Source: Gammaproteobacteria bacterium (GTDB lineage Bacteria > Pseudomonadota > Gammaproteobacteria > JACKNK01). Taken from it: a DNA stretch of 64,000 bases. Below, piece by piece: positions 52,168-60,114 of the stretch. The stretch is taken from the NCBI GenBank assembly GCA_024234955.1, contig JACKNK010000001.1, forward strand, positions 806,001-870,000, written 5' to 3'. The notes beneath the pieces are model-generated. The model was not told where the DNA came from. It worked only from the letters and a program-made list of their open reading frames with translations, and searched no databases. Made by a program: the position numbers and the translations under genes. Numbering within the stretch: position 1 is the first letter of the stretch; the number at the start of each line of letters is the position of its first letter.

Positions 52168-53586
52168 TCAATCTCGCGTTTTACTGAAACGGCCCTGGAG
52201 ATAGCGTATCGCGCCTTGAACGAATGAGGGACACCAGCCAAGAATCGCCCGCGCTTCGCTTAATTCACCAAGACTGACCGCGTGTGCTTCCTGAGTGTCG
52301 CGCAATTCGGCCTGACTAGCCGCAAGCCTCCGCTCCAATTCTTCCAATTGCTTGGGCAATGAGAGCAATTCTTCGGGTTGCAAAATCATCCCAGCCAATT
52401 GCTTGTTGATCTCCGCTTGCCGTTGCGTGCTGAATTTCTGAACGCTTTCTCGCATCCGTTGCGCATCCGCCTTGCGACAGGCGAGACCAAACAATATCGG
52501 CGCGGTTAGGCTGGCTCTTTCAAACAGCGAATACAGAGGGCCAATCGACCTAAGAAACGCTGTAACACTTTGATCCATTTCCGCCTGGACATGTTGTCCT
52601 TTGCGCATGTCATATGCGCCGTGATGTTTGCCAACAAAATATGAAACGAGTTCACCAAGATTCAGACCGTACTGACCGTCAAGCGCAAGCAACTCAAATC
52701 CCGTACGGCCGCACAAATGCGCCAGATGAGTGCCACTGAACATATTGACATGACCCGGAGTGTCATAGCCTCCGTGAATAAAACTGCAATCCTGACGCTG
52801 CACGCGTACTAGCGGCGAGTTTAGATTCGGCACAGTAAAAGCCAACAAGCCTCCCGGGCGGAGCAGGCTCGCGCACTCCGTCAGCACCTTTGCAGGGTCC
52901 TCCATGTGTTCAAGGGACTCCCAAAACGAGATCAAATCAAATGACTCGGATGACCAGTTCATCTCTTCGTGCGAGTAGATGTTCAGGCCTTTTGCACGCC
53001 CCAAATCGATACATTCCTTTGACGACTCAACGCCCGTGGCGTCGAGCCCTCGAGAAGCGCCGGCCTCCAGCGAATACCCCAGCCCACACCCCATATCCAA
53101 ATATCGAAACCCACCATCTCCCTGAAGAAGCGGAACGAGGGAATCCAGGTATTCGCCGATCCGACCAAGGTTCAAGTTTCTCGACAAATCCGTCATGCGA
53201 TTCTGGAAAACTCGATGCGAAACCTCAGCAGCTTCTGAGCAACTAGAAAAAAACTGCTCAAAAACCTCCGCAGTCACAACCAATGGCACGTACCAACACC
53301 CACACGATGTGCACTCGACGTATGGGTATCCGTCATACGACTCAAACAAAGCCCGGTTTCCTGCATGCCCACAGGTGGGGCATGACCGTGGCCTCATGCC
53401 ACCGATCAAACCACGTCCGTGCTGATTCCAAAGCGACAGCGCTTCAACCCAATCCTCCTGTCTAAGCGAGGTAAATGGCGTCGAAACATCATCGGAATCT
53501 AGCAGTTTGGTTTCACCATATTCACGAGGCGAGAACGCATGCATCAACTCGACAAAATTTGGCAACAGATCATTCATTGACGCCAT
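52168..53586 (-). CDS. SAM-dependent methyltransferase with zinc-ribbon-like and coiled-coil parts
   Basis: 472 residues. A four-cysteine cluster (CPTCGHAG at ~67 and CTSCGCW at ~95) is followed by a methyltransferase core with FRYLDMGCGLGYSLEAGA near residue 160, DLISFWESLEHMEDPAK and LLAFTVPNLNSPL. Residues ~385-440 form a likely coiled coil (LPKQLEELERRLAASQAELR). The layout resembles C-methyltransferase-type sugar enzymes with an N-terminal zinc site. Substrate unknown. Last intact gene before the IS debris. Confidence 0.8.
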   Translation of the reverse strand: MASMNDLLPNFVELMHAFSPREYGETKLLDSDDVSTPFTSLRQEDWVEALSLWNQHGRGLIGGMRPRSCPTCGHAGNRALFESYDGYPYVECTSCGCWYVPLVVTAEVFEQFFSSCSEAAEVSHRVFQNRMTDLSRNLNLGRIGEYLDSLVPLLQGDGGFRYLDMGCGLGYSLEAGASRGLDATGVESSKECIDLGRAKGLNIYSHEEMNWSSESFDLISFWESLEHMEDPAKVLTECASLLRPGGLLAFTVPNLNSPLVRVQRQDCSFIHGGYDTPGHVNMFSGTHLAHLCGRTGFELLALDGQYGLNLGELVSYFVGKHHGAYDMRKGQHVQAEMDQSVTAFLRSIGPLYSLFERASLTAPILFGLACRKADAQRMRESVQKFSTQRQAEINKQLAGMILQPEELLSLPKQLEELERRLAASQAELRDTQEAHAVSLGELSEARAILGWCPSFVQGAIRYLQGRFSKTRD

Positions 53587-53984
53587 TGTATGGGCTTCAC
53601 GAAATTTGGGTTAGAACTAAAATCGGGCATCAGTCCGTCTCAGGGTCAAAAGAGAAAATCAACTCAGCAAACACAGCAGACGACGGATCCGGCGCAGACG
53701 AGTGGTCATCAGACCAACTCGTTCGCGGCAAATTTCACCGCATCAAACCAACGAATTGCGTCCTCCACCAGATTATTCCGCATCCCAACTTCCTCCGCTC
53801 CTGGCAATCGACCAACTACGCGACGAGCCATCTATCCGGCTCGCCAACGGCAGATAAGATTCGCATGTCCAACAACAACCCCAAAACCCCGAAATTCGAC
53901 AGGGCTAGAGGGCGATAAAACACCGCCAAACCGAAGCTTTACGCGAAACCATATTCCAAATGAGGTGGAAACATAGGAGCCCGA

Positions 53985-54182
53985 TCAATCAACAAGTCGA
54001 GGTGCCGGCGGCACGATCAAACAAACGTAACCCGACATCGCCCTATCGTGTTCGAGCATCCAACCCATCTCCTCATTTAGGGAGGTAAAGCCGGACGACA
54101 CGTCAGACCAGCGCTTGCTCATTGTATCGACATAGCCGTCATAAATCAGAATTGATAAGCAATTCCCGGCCAACATGGGCAA
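53985..54182 (-). other. Short frame resembling the methyltransferase N-terminus (possible duplicated fragment)
   Basis: A 65-codon frame contains DVSSGFTSLNEEMGWMLEHD, which resembles DVSTPFTSLRQEDWVEAL near the start of the neighbouring methyltransferase. It may be a decayed partial copy left by recombination. The stretch 53587-53984 shows nothing recognisable. Confidence 0.3.
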
Positions 54183-54194
54183 TCTCCAATAGGG

Positions 54195-54984
54195 TGAACC
54201 GCCCCGGGTTTGAAGGAGGCGAGTTGGTTTAAGTTCAGGCCACCTTGTCGACCGGGTTGCTGGCGATGTCCCGCCAGTCGTTTGCCTCAGCTTCTGCCGC
54301 CGGGAGGTACCCGATCGGCGCCAGCAGGCATTTGTGGTTGAACCAGTGCACCCATTGCAGGGTGACCAGTTCCACCGACTCTATGGATTTCCAAGGCCCT
54401 CGCCGATGGAACAGTTCGGCCTTGTAGAGGCCATTGATCGTCTCGGCCAGCGCGTTGTCGTCGCTGTCACCCCGGCTGCTGACGGAGTGGTGAATCAGAC
54501 CACCGTCCTGGTCGAGCCAACGATCGTGCAGGGCCTGCTCAAGCGCGTCGAGTTTGAATATCGCGAATGAGTGCGTAATCGCGCCGCGCCCGCTGGCAAC
54601 GTAACGGCGGATTGCGTTGCTGGGCGGCATGGCACCAGTAACACGAGGGGGCGATCTCCAGAACCGACAGATCGGCTCGACCCCATACGCATGGCGATGC
54701 TGATCGATTTAACACCTCAGCGTTTCAACTGGCGGTCGCGCTCGCTGGTGGTCAGACCCCCACGCTGACCGCCATCAATCTCGTTGCGCTTCGGAACGCA
54801 CCCGATCTTCGGGGCGATCGACTCGAACGCCGCCCACAGCGACAGGTATTCCCATCGGTGTTCCTGGACCAAGCGGACGGCCCGCTCGCGGACCTGCGGC
54901 GAACACGAGGTGGCTCGGTTTTGGTTTGATCATGGCGCCATGTTCTCAAAGCCTGGAACCTCCCTGACACCCGGGGCAATTTCA
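54195..54984 (-). mobile_element. Decayed IS3-family element
   Basis: The left end starts TGAACCGCCCCGGGTTTGAA at 54195 and the right end is the related ACCCGGGGCAATTTCA up to 54984, an imperfect terminal inverted repeat pair. At about 790 bp it is well short of the usual 1.2 kb. Minus-strand OrfA pieces are VRERAVRLVQEHRWEYLSLW (around 54920-54840) then GQRGGLTTSER and DRQLKR-stop, with internal deletions. OrfB pieces follow: IDQHRHAYGVEPIC, a frameshift, then LHDRWLDQDGGLIHHS, a deletion, and DNALAETINGLYKAELFHRR to the stop near 54237. Not functional. Confidence 0.85.
54237..54720 (-). pseudogene. IS3-family transposase OrfB remnant
   Basis: DDE integrase domain broken by at least one frameshift near 54665 and missing the segment around the second catalytic aspartate. 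The last part, DNALAETINGLYKAELFHRR to WVHWFNHKCLLAPIGYLPAAEAEA, contains the conserved Glu and is readable. Confidence 0.8.
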
Positions 54985-54990
54985 AGGATC

Positions 54991-55172
54991 GCGGCACTAA
55001 TGAGAACACCAACGAACTCATACGGCAGTACTTGCCGAAAGGCGAAAGCATGGTCGGGCTGACCCAGCAGCACTGCAACGCCATCGCCGACAAACTCAAC
55101 CGCCGACCCAGCAAGAATATCGGCTACCGAACCCCGGAGGAATACATTTTTACTGTCGCAGCTCAAACTTGA
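54991..55172 (+). pseudogene. IS30-family transposase, C-terminal fragment
   Basis: Reading frame GTNENTNELIRQYLPKGESM, then LTQQHCNAIADKLNRRPSKN and GYRTPEEYIF to a TGA at 55170-55172, the C-terminal end of IS30 transposases. The N-terminal two thirds are missing; it abuts the IS3 remnant, which probably inserted into it. Its end lies 15 nt from the stop of the nucleotidyltransferase gene, marking the border of the phosphoramidate operon. Confidence 0.85.
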
Positions 55173-55186
55173 AGCCAGGAAGAACT

Positions 55187-55909
55187 TTAGAACCTTTTAT
55201 TGTAAAAATGCAGATCGTCCGCCGAATCGACTTCCCCCCACACTCCGTCATATGGAATCCCATAGATCGGTAAGCGCCCCTCCTCCAGAACCATCTGCAA
55301 TGCACCAGTCATATGCAAGGAGGCACGCTCCTTGTCGTCAAGCAAGTCGCGGATTCGGGACAACTCCTGCCATCCTCGAGGAGTAAACCTCAGCAACCCC
55401 ATATACTGGCCCTGAATTTCATCGAGCGTTTTAGCCCGCTTACCAATTTCTTTCAAAGTGCCATCCGGATTCAGGCGCAGAGATTCCGCATCAAGCAGGG
55501 GCTCATCAAATCGGCTCTCCCACAGCGAACGCCAATTTACATCGTAAAGAATAGATATATCTGCCGCGACGTTCACCAGCGATTTAACTGCATTTTCATC
55601 ATAAAAAATGTCCGAATAGCTCACTATGCATGAATCGATGCTCAACCAGTCGTCAGCGGTGGCGAGCGATGAAAGCATCTGGGTTTCCGACCATCGAGGG
55701 TTAAAAAATTCTTTCAGATTTATGTTTTGCAAACGCTCACGCATATATCCAGTGACCACTGCGATTTCACTTACCCCAGCCCCACGCAGTGCTTCCAGCT
55801 GCCATTCCAGCAGCGGCTTTCCTTTTAGTTCCACCATACATTTGGGGCGGTCATCCGTGAGCTGTTTCATTCGGCTTCCACGCCCAGCTGCCAGGATTAT
55901 GGCTTTCAT
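55187..55909 (-). CDS. Nucleotidyltransferase, probable CTP:phosphoglutamine cytidylyltransferase (Cj1416-like)
   Basis: 240-residue GT-A-fold NTP transferase: MKAIILAAGRGSRMKQLTDD, RPKCMVELKGKPLLEWQ, then VSYSDIFYDENAVKSL (metal Asp) and GVWGEVDSADDLHFY. Alone it would be called a LicC-like choline-phosphate cytidylyltransferase. Its order after a glutamine-kinase-like and an amidohydrolase-like gene matches C. jejuni Cj1416-Cj1417-Cj1418. There Cj1416 makes CDP-L-glutamine from CTP and phosphoglutamine. Family assignment is secure; the specific substrate is inferred from synteny. Last gene of the operon, coupled by ATGA overlap. Confidence 0.82.
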   Translation of the reverse strand: MKAIILAAGRGSRMKQLTDDRPKCMVELKGKPLLEWQLEALRGAGVSEIAVVTGYMRERLQNINLKEFFNPRWSETQMLSSLATADDWLSIDSCIVSYSDIFYDENAVKSLVNVAADISILYDVNWRSLWESRFDEPLLDAESLRLNPDGTLKEIGKRAKTLDEIQGQYMGLLRFTPRGWQELSRIRDLLDDKERASLHMTGALQMVLEEGRLPIYGIPYDGVWGEVDSADDLHFYNKRF

Positions 55910-56496
55910 ATAAACATCGCTCTTAGTCTATCAATGTAAAGTTCATCAAAGTCACCCTCACGCTCCGGGTGCCACATCCATCCTTCCCACACCAGCTTAT
56001 CGTGCCTTATTGCCTCTATTTCTCCATCGAGGCTTGTTGCTAGCACGTGAAAACCTGCCGGACAAACTTCCAATCCGAGAGCATGATAACTATTGACTAC
56101 ACCCGTAATTTCTCCGGCAATCCGATGACGGGTTCGGACGTGACCCTCAACGCTCTTTAGCTTTCCTCCTCCCCAATGCGCCATCATTTGCATTCCGCGA
56201 CAAATTCCCAGAACCGGCAAACTTTCGTCCCGTGCGTAGTCAAGCATCGCGATCTCTGTTAAATCGCGCTCCCGACATTCGCCGATATCATTCCCTCCAG
56301 ATAACACCAACGCAATCGGCTTAATCCGTCTCAACCAACCATCGACTTGATCGAGTTTCGACAGGACGTTGGGAACCGGCACCGGCATCCCTCCCGCAAT
56401 CGATATAAATTCCGTCAACCGCTGATCCAATGCATCCCGGACCTCGTGTCGTTCGGGATATTTGTCAACGCGTTGACTGACGGCGACAATCGACAT
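55906..56496 (-). CDS. Class I glutamine amidotransferase-like hydrolase, probable gamma-glutamyl-CDP-amidate hydrolase (Cj1417-like)
   Basis: 196 residues with an intact triad: C99 in LGICRGMQMM, H176 and E178 in WHPEREGD. It belongs to the peptidase C26 (gamma-glutamyl-GABA hydrolase-like) group and matches C. jejuni Cj1417 in size (about 200 residues) and in position between Cj1416- and Cj1418-like genes. Expected reaction: CDP-L-glutamine + water to cytidine diphosphoramidate + glutamate. One nt from the kinase gene, 4-nt overlap with the cytidylyltransferase gene. Confidence 0.82.
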   Translation of the reverse strand: MSIVAVSQRVDKYPERHEVRDALDQRLTEFISIAGGMPVPVPNVLSKLDQVDGWLRRIKPIALVLSGGNDIGECRERDLTEIAMLDYARDESLPVLGICRGMQMMAHWGGGKLKSVEGHVRTRHRIAGEITGVVNSYHALGLEVCPAGFHVLATSLDGEIEAIRHDKLVWEGWMWHPEREGDFDELYIDRLRAMFI

Positions 56497-56497
56497 A

Positions 56498-58825
56498 CTA
56501 GGAACTCAAAACCTCGACCTTCCGTCCTGCACAGTCAATCTGCAGAAGACTCGCACTGGACCAGCGTTCGTAAAGTGCCTCCCCCGCCCCGATAACCGCT
56601 GGAAGCCCTTGTTCCCCAGCACGAATCGCCATGTGTGAATTCGCACCGCCCCAAGCTGTGATCAGTCCCGAGATCGGGTAAGCAAACAACCAGTCAAACC
56701 CGGGATCCGCGTTCGGGATGCAGACAATCCTGCCAGCCAGCTTTTCACGGGCATCACAGCCAACTACCGCCGCCGTCACCTGCTTTTGGGTAATGAAATT
56801 AGGCGATGTTTCCGGCCATTGAAAAGCCCACACTTCGTCCGGACTGGAAATAAGTGGTGGCAATGCGATTTTGAGCGTTTCCAGATAGCGCGCCTTACCC
56901 TGATCAATGCTCCTCGCAAGCAAATCAATTGGGTCAACTGCAGCAACGTGTAGTTCCTTGAATACGCCAATATCACAGTACGCAAGATCATCCCGACTAA
57001 AGCCATACTGGGCACCAACGTCGGTTATCAATGCGAGCGCATCCGATAGATTGCGGGTGAAATGAAATTTTGCCAGTTCACGCAATTCAATCCCTGCCTG
57101 CATGAAGTCAAACAATCCAACTGGATCTGGCTGCAATCCATGCGCCTCGAGCAATTTCACGATTTCCCGCATCTGCGGCAGTGTCAACGCGAACGGCTTG
57201 ACTGGCTCCGGAAGCGGCGGTCTCTGACTCCAGTCGAAATAGAGTCCCGGTGCTTCGTCATAGCGAGGCGAAAGAATGGAATAAGTTCCTGGGCGCAGAT
57301 GACCATAGCGTGCAAGGAAAGTTGTCTTATCAAGCGTCGCCCGGTCTCGTGCTAACTGACTGCTGACCGTTGTCACACCCCCCATGAATGCATCGTAATC
57401 ATCTTGAGAAAACACACCCACAGCCATCAATGACCTGAGCATCTGCACGGCAACGAATCCGGCACGAGCCAGGCCCGCAAACGGGAGCGTCCCATAACGC
57501 TTGGCGTCTTCCAATAGCCAATAGATACGCTCTAACGGATCCGCGCCGGATAGCAGCAGCGCCTCACGACGGGCGGTGAGCATATCGATTTTGGCCGCAT
57601 CGCCACGCCACAAACCGTCCTTGGGGTGAACGATTCGGTTGGTCAACTTCCTGAGGCTATCCGCGATCGCATCGCGCTCGCTTTTTGAGAACCCAGCATC
57701 CGCCAAACTCTCCAGCCTCTGTGGCAAATCCAGCGTATAACATGAAAAGACAATTTCGAACTCAACCTTGTCGTGCAACGTCGGTTCGGACAGAAGACGA
57801 TCGATGTAGTGGTCTACCAACCGCCCCGCCAATCCCTCATCAAGGTCAGCTGGTATAAACGAGTTAAACGACAATCTCACGTCGATATATGGCAAACCAA
57901 AAAAGTGCGGCATCAGCGGAAAGCTGCGCAAATTTCGGTAGCCATAATTGTGCCGCTGATATGCCCAAATGGCGTCAGTTATCAATTCGCGGTACAAGGA
58001 CAGCGCTAGAGGCTTGGGGCGGATACCGACGATCTCGGCTGGATTCCAATCCGGCATTACCCCATAGACAGTGCGCCGCCCCATGAGAAAGGGATGTGAC
58101 TGCATGCCGCGTGCGACCTTGCGCTGCAATGCGTCTAACCGAACCGCCTGATCCTCAGGAGTTTCCGGGATATGGCGCAGGATCAATCTCCTTGCTTGCA
58201 GCAGCCATAACACGTCGCCGTGACCTTTATCACGGGTCACCGCAAATTCGCAATCCAGTGGCAATTCACCAAACAAGGCCAATAATTCATTGAGCAGCCC
58301 GATAACAGGTGCTACTACTGGATTTGGCTGAGCCACACTGTTTGCCGCCTGGTGCCATACCCGCCCCCCCATACCGCTGGTCACCGCCACCGTATCGGCG
58401 CCCTCCGACCAATTCACCACTCGATAAGGCGCGCACGTATTGGGGTCGTGGGAGAAGGCCACACCGGAGCGCACGACCCCATTCAGCATGGGTTGAATCA
58501 GTACCTCGTCAGTGCCGACAGCGCCACCGTAAGACGCGATGACTTGTTCCACTGCCGATTCCAGGCCCGCAGCAACGACGTCCGTGAGGGATAAGAATGC
58601 ACCTGCGTTTGATGATTCGGCACCGTCCTCTCTCCCACAACTGGAACGAACTATCCATCGATCTGCATCACGCCACTCCTCAAGCCCGGCCAAACAAGCC
58701 CGTCTATCGGCCTGCCAGTCCGCGACCGTAAACGAGCGCAACCGCGCAATTTGTGCAGACCTGAGCATCCCTTGCAGAGCGGCGAGCGTCCCAGCCTTCG
58801 TAGAGAAGCACAGACTCATCCCCAA
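56498..58825 (-). CDS. PEP-synthase-like kinase, probable L-glutamine kinase (Cj1418-like)
   Basis: 775 residues. N-terminal ATP-grasp (PPDK N-terminal type) with WIVRSSCGREDG, NAGAFLSLT, EVLIQPML and DCEFAVT to WLLQARRL (residues ~55-235); a long middle region unlike PEP synthase; and a C-terminal phosphohistidine domain GGANSHMAIRAGEQGLPAVI with H731. There is no PEP/pyruvate-binding TIM barrel, so it cannot be a PEP synthase. C. jejuni Cj1418, of nearly the same length and domain order with its active His close to the C-terminus, phosphorylates the amide nitrogen of glutamine through a phosphohistidine. That is the first step of phosphoramidate synthesis. Confidence 0.85.
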   Translation of the reverse strand: MGMSLCFSTKAGTLAALQGMLRSAQIARLRSFTVADWQADRRACLAGLEEWRDADRWIVRSSCGREDGAESSNAGAFLSLTDVVAAGLESAVEQVIASYGGAVGTDEVLIQPMLNGVVRSGVAFSHDPNTCAPYRVVNWSEGADTVAVTSGMGGRVWHQAANSVAQPNPVVAPVIGLLNELLALFGELPLDCEFAVTRDKGHGDVLWLLQARRLILRHIPETPEDQAVRLDALQRKVARGMQSHPFLMGRRTVYGVMPDWNPAEIVGIRPKPLALSLYRELITDAIWAYQRHNYGYRNLRSFPLMPHFFGLPYIDVRLSFNSFIPADLDEGLAGRLVDHYIDRLLSEPTLHDKVEFEIVFSCYTLDLPQRLESLADAGFSKSERDAIADSLRKLTNRIVHPKDGLWRGDAAKIDMLTARREALLLSGADPLERIYWLLEDAKRYGTLPFAGLARAGFVAVQMLRSLMAVGVFSQDDYDAFMGGVTTVSSQLARDRATLDKTTFLARYGHLRPGTYSILSPRYDEAPGLYFDWSQRPPLPEPVKPFALTLPQMREIVKLLEAHGLQPDPVGLFDFMQAGIELRELAKFHFTRNLSDALALITDVGAQYGFSRDDLAYCDIGVFKELHVAAVDPIDLLARSIDQGKARYLETLKIALPPLISSPDEVWAFQWPETSPNFITQKQVTAAVVGCDAREKLAGRIVCIPNADPGFDWLFAYPISGLITAWGGANSHMAIRAGEQGLPAVIGAGEALYERWSSASLLQIDCAGRKVEVLSS

Positions 58826-59575
58826 CTACCGTAATTGGGCGACCCAGACATTGGTCAAATAGGGAATCTGTATCGTTGAAGTACCTAGGGTCTGAAGATA
58901 ACTCTCAATTGCCGCGACGACATCACGAAACACAGGCCCCGCCTGGCGCTCCAGCGTTGCATGTGATCGCCACGCCTCAACGCATTCGTCGATTTTCTGT
59001 TCATGCATGACGCGCGCATCCAAATGGACTACCGGGCCAAAAAGTCCACTAGCATCGATCACCTGCGTCTGATCCTCCCGGCGGGTACCGTAGCCATAGC
59101 CCGAGACACGTTCTTTGATAATCGCCTCAATCTGAGACTGAATCGGATCGTCCAACTGCCGATGATTCCACATGCAGGCAAACCAGCCACGCGGTTTCAG
59201 AATACGCGCCGTTTCCTTGAGTGCTTCCTGACGGTCACACACATTGAAGGAGCTACCAAATGTCACCATGTCGAAGGTGCTTTCCCCCTGACCGGTGACC
59301 TCGCCGGTGCCCTCGTACCAGCGGACATTGCCAAATTTGGCGGTGCGTTTGATGCCATTTGCACGCATCGCATCGTTCGGCTCAACGGCCACGACATCCA
59401 GACCGCGTGCGGCGAGCATCAGGGTCAGGTGCGCAACCCCCGCACCCACATCGCAAAACTCGTCGCCTTTCTCCGCGCCGGAGATCGAAAGCATCGCATC
59501 GATTGCGGCATCCGAATAATCCGGTCGTTTCAAATACGCGTCGGCCAGCGACGTATAATCCCACTCGGTTCTCAT
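58826..59575 (-). CDS. SAM-dependent methyltransferase, probable phosphoramidate O-methyltransferase (Cj1419/Cj1420-like)
   Basis: 249 residues. SAM site DEFCDVGAGVAHLTLMLAAR near residue 37, VVAVEPNDAMRANG, TFDMVTFGSSFNVCDRQEAL and GWFACMWNHRQLDDP. It directly precedes the glutamine-kinase-like gene (no gap), the same neighbour order as Cj1419/Cj1418 in C. jejuni, where Cj1419/Cj1420 are the putative O-methylating enzymes of the phosphoramidate group. Substrate is inferred from context. It overlaps the APS-kinase-like gene by 4 nt. Confidence 0.8.
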   Translation of the reverse strand: MRTEWDYTSLADAYLKRPDYSDAAIDAMLSISGAEKGDEFCDVGAGVAHLTLMLAARGLDVVAVEPNDAMRANGIKRTAKFGNVRWYEGTGEVTGQGESTFDMVTFGSSFNVCDRQEALKETARILKPRGWFACMWNHRQLDDPIQSQIEAIIKERVSGYGYGTRREDQTQVIDASGLFGPVVHLDARVMHEQKIDECVEAWRSHATLERQAGPVFRDVVAAIESYLQTLGTSTIQIPYLTNVWVAQLR

Positions 59576-60114
59576 ACTGCTTTCCTCTCATCCAAACGGC
59601 TTAGTAAATCCTCAGCCACGGTTGATGGTCTCTGCCCTGGCTCAAACTCGACAACCCAGTCTGCGTGGACAGGTTCGTCGATCGGCAGATCAAATCCGGC
59701 AACATTGTTCAATTCTCCGGCATCGAAGCGCCGATATATCCCCTTGGGATCTCGGCGCCGCAGTTCATCGACTGGCACCTTGAGATACACCTCGAAATAG
59801 CCCGGTAGATACTCACGGTTCCATGCATGCACTTCATGAAACAGGGAAATTGTCGCAATAACCACTGTGAGCTCCTGCTCCGCGATGACACGACACAGAT
59901 GTGCGTATTGCAACGCTAACGCCAGCCTACCTGCTCGACCATGATTTGTTTCTGTTGAGGCAGCGGCACCAAACACATCACGTAACTCATCGCCATCGAG
60001 CAAAACCACCGGGTTATCCTTGTTTCTTATTTTGGCAGCCAATTCTCGGGCCAACGTCGACTTACCGGCGCCGGAGAGCCCAGTTATCCAGACCACCCTC
60101 CCGGTGCGACTCAT
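59572..60114 (-). CDS. APS-kinase-family protein, probable cytidine diphosphoramidate kinase (Cj1415-like)
   Basis: 180 residues. P-loop GLSGAGKST (residues 12-20), LLDGDELRDVFG near 38-49, and ISLFHEVHAWNREYLPGYFE where sulfate-assimilation APS kinases usually have an ISPY-type segment. Without sulfate adenylyltransferase genes in view, and beside Cj1416/1417/1418-like genes, the best match in role is Cj1415, which phosphorylates the 3'-OH of cytidine diphosphoramidate with ATP. The product is a PAPS analogue. A real APS kinase is the alternative. Confidence 0.8.
   Translation of the reverse strand: MSRTGRVVWITGLSGAGKSTLARELAAKIRNKDNPVVLLDGDELRDVFGAAASTETNHGRAGRLALALQYAHLCRVIAEQELTVVIATISLFHEVHAWNREYLPGYFEVYLKVPVDELRRRDPKGIYRRFDAGELNNVAGFDLPIDEPVHADWVVEFEPGQRPSTVAEDLLSRLDERKAV

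Noticed and set aside
56498..58825. Annotation as phosphoenolpyruvate synthase
   Set aside because: The PEP/pyruvate-binding TIM barrel is missing; the protein ends with the phosphohistidine domain.
59572..60114. Annotation as sulfate-assimilation CysC
   Set aside because: No cysD/cysN/cysH neighbours, and the surrounding genes fit the phosphoramidate pathway better; kept as the alternative.
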